Of a stretch of DNA of 5,448 nt, positions 5,433-5,448 are shown piece after piece (the stretch's first letter is position 1; each line of letters starts with the position of its first letter). The notes beneath the pieces are model-generated. The model was given only the letters and a program-made list of their open reading frames with translations, had not been told where the DNA came from and searched no databases. Location: contig PMGP01000112.1 in assembly GCA_003156235.1 (NCBI GenBank), positions 1-5,448 of the forward strand, written 5' to 3'. This DNA comes from Acidobacteriaceae bacterium. GTDB taxonomy: Bacteria; Acidobacteriota; Terriglobia; Terriglobales; Acidobacteriaceae. Both the position numbers and the translations under genes were made by a program.

Positions 5433-5448
5433 GTCGCCCCCCACGCGG
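5433..5448 (+). CRISPR. Start of the first CRISPR repeat, cut by the window edge
   Basis: GTCGCCCCCCACGCGG matches the start of type I-C repeats, which typically open with GTCGC, have a C-run / G-run palindrome, and end in a GTGGATTGAAAC-like 3' part with a length near 32 nt. Only the left arm, the loop and the first two G of the right arm are inside the window. Position after cas2 and an AT-rich leader supports the call. With a single partial copy visible, repetition itself cannot be shown here; the repeat and array would lie on the + strand, transcribed in the same direction as the cas genes. Confidence 0.75.

Overview
This window is most of a type I-C (Dvulg / Csd subtype) CRISPR-Cas locus, all on the + strand. 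In order it holds the 3' part of cas5c, then cas8c (csd1), cas7c (csd2), cas4, cas1 and cas2, a leader region of about 200 bp, and the first 16 bases of what looks like the first CRISPR repeat, where the window stops. This is the standard type I-C order. A cas3 gene would be expected just upstream of cas5c, outside the window. The genes are packed as one operon: cas5c/cas8c and cas8c/cas7c overlap by ATGA (4 nt), and the later gaps are 12, 6 and 5 nt.

The gene products fall into two modules. Cas5c (crRNA processing), Cas8c (large subunit), Cas7c (backbone) and an internally translated Cas11c form the interference complex. Cas4, Cas1 and Cas2 form the spacer-acquisition module. The key catalytic residues I know for these families are visible in every gene that should have them. 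The exception is the Cas5c tyrosine, which by my alignment falls just off the left edge. The locus therefore looks functional, with no frameshift or truncation apart from the window edges.

The most useful item beyond the standard gene list is an internal start inside cas8c. A strong GGAGGT Shine-Dalgarno lies 4 nt before an in-frame GTG at 1970 and would give a 125-residue C-terminal product, the Cas11c small subunit. Such genes are known in type I-C but are usually left unannotated.

The 207 bp between cas2 and the repeat has two parts. The first is GC-rich and carries an 8-bp perfect inverted repeat (5253-5260 / 5290-5297). The second is AT-rich (about 40% GC by my count over 5311-5410), carries two copies of CAATATGC 43 bp apart, and runs into the repeat.

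The organism cannot be named from this window. The genes are mostly near 60% GC by eye, with strong AGGAGG-type ribosome sites, which fits a moderately high-GC mesophilic bacterium. There are AT-richer patches in the 5' third of cas8c and in the middle of cas7c. I see no mobile element, tRNA or rRNA, and no gene foreign to a type I-C locus. I do not see an undescribed system here; the points worth a second look are in the internal cas11c, the leader and the base-composition patches.
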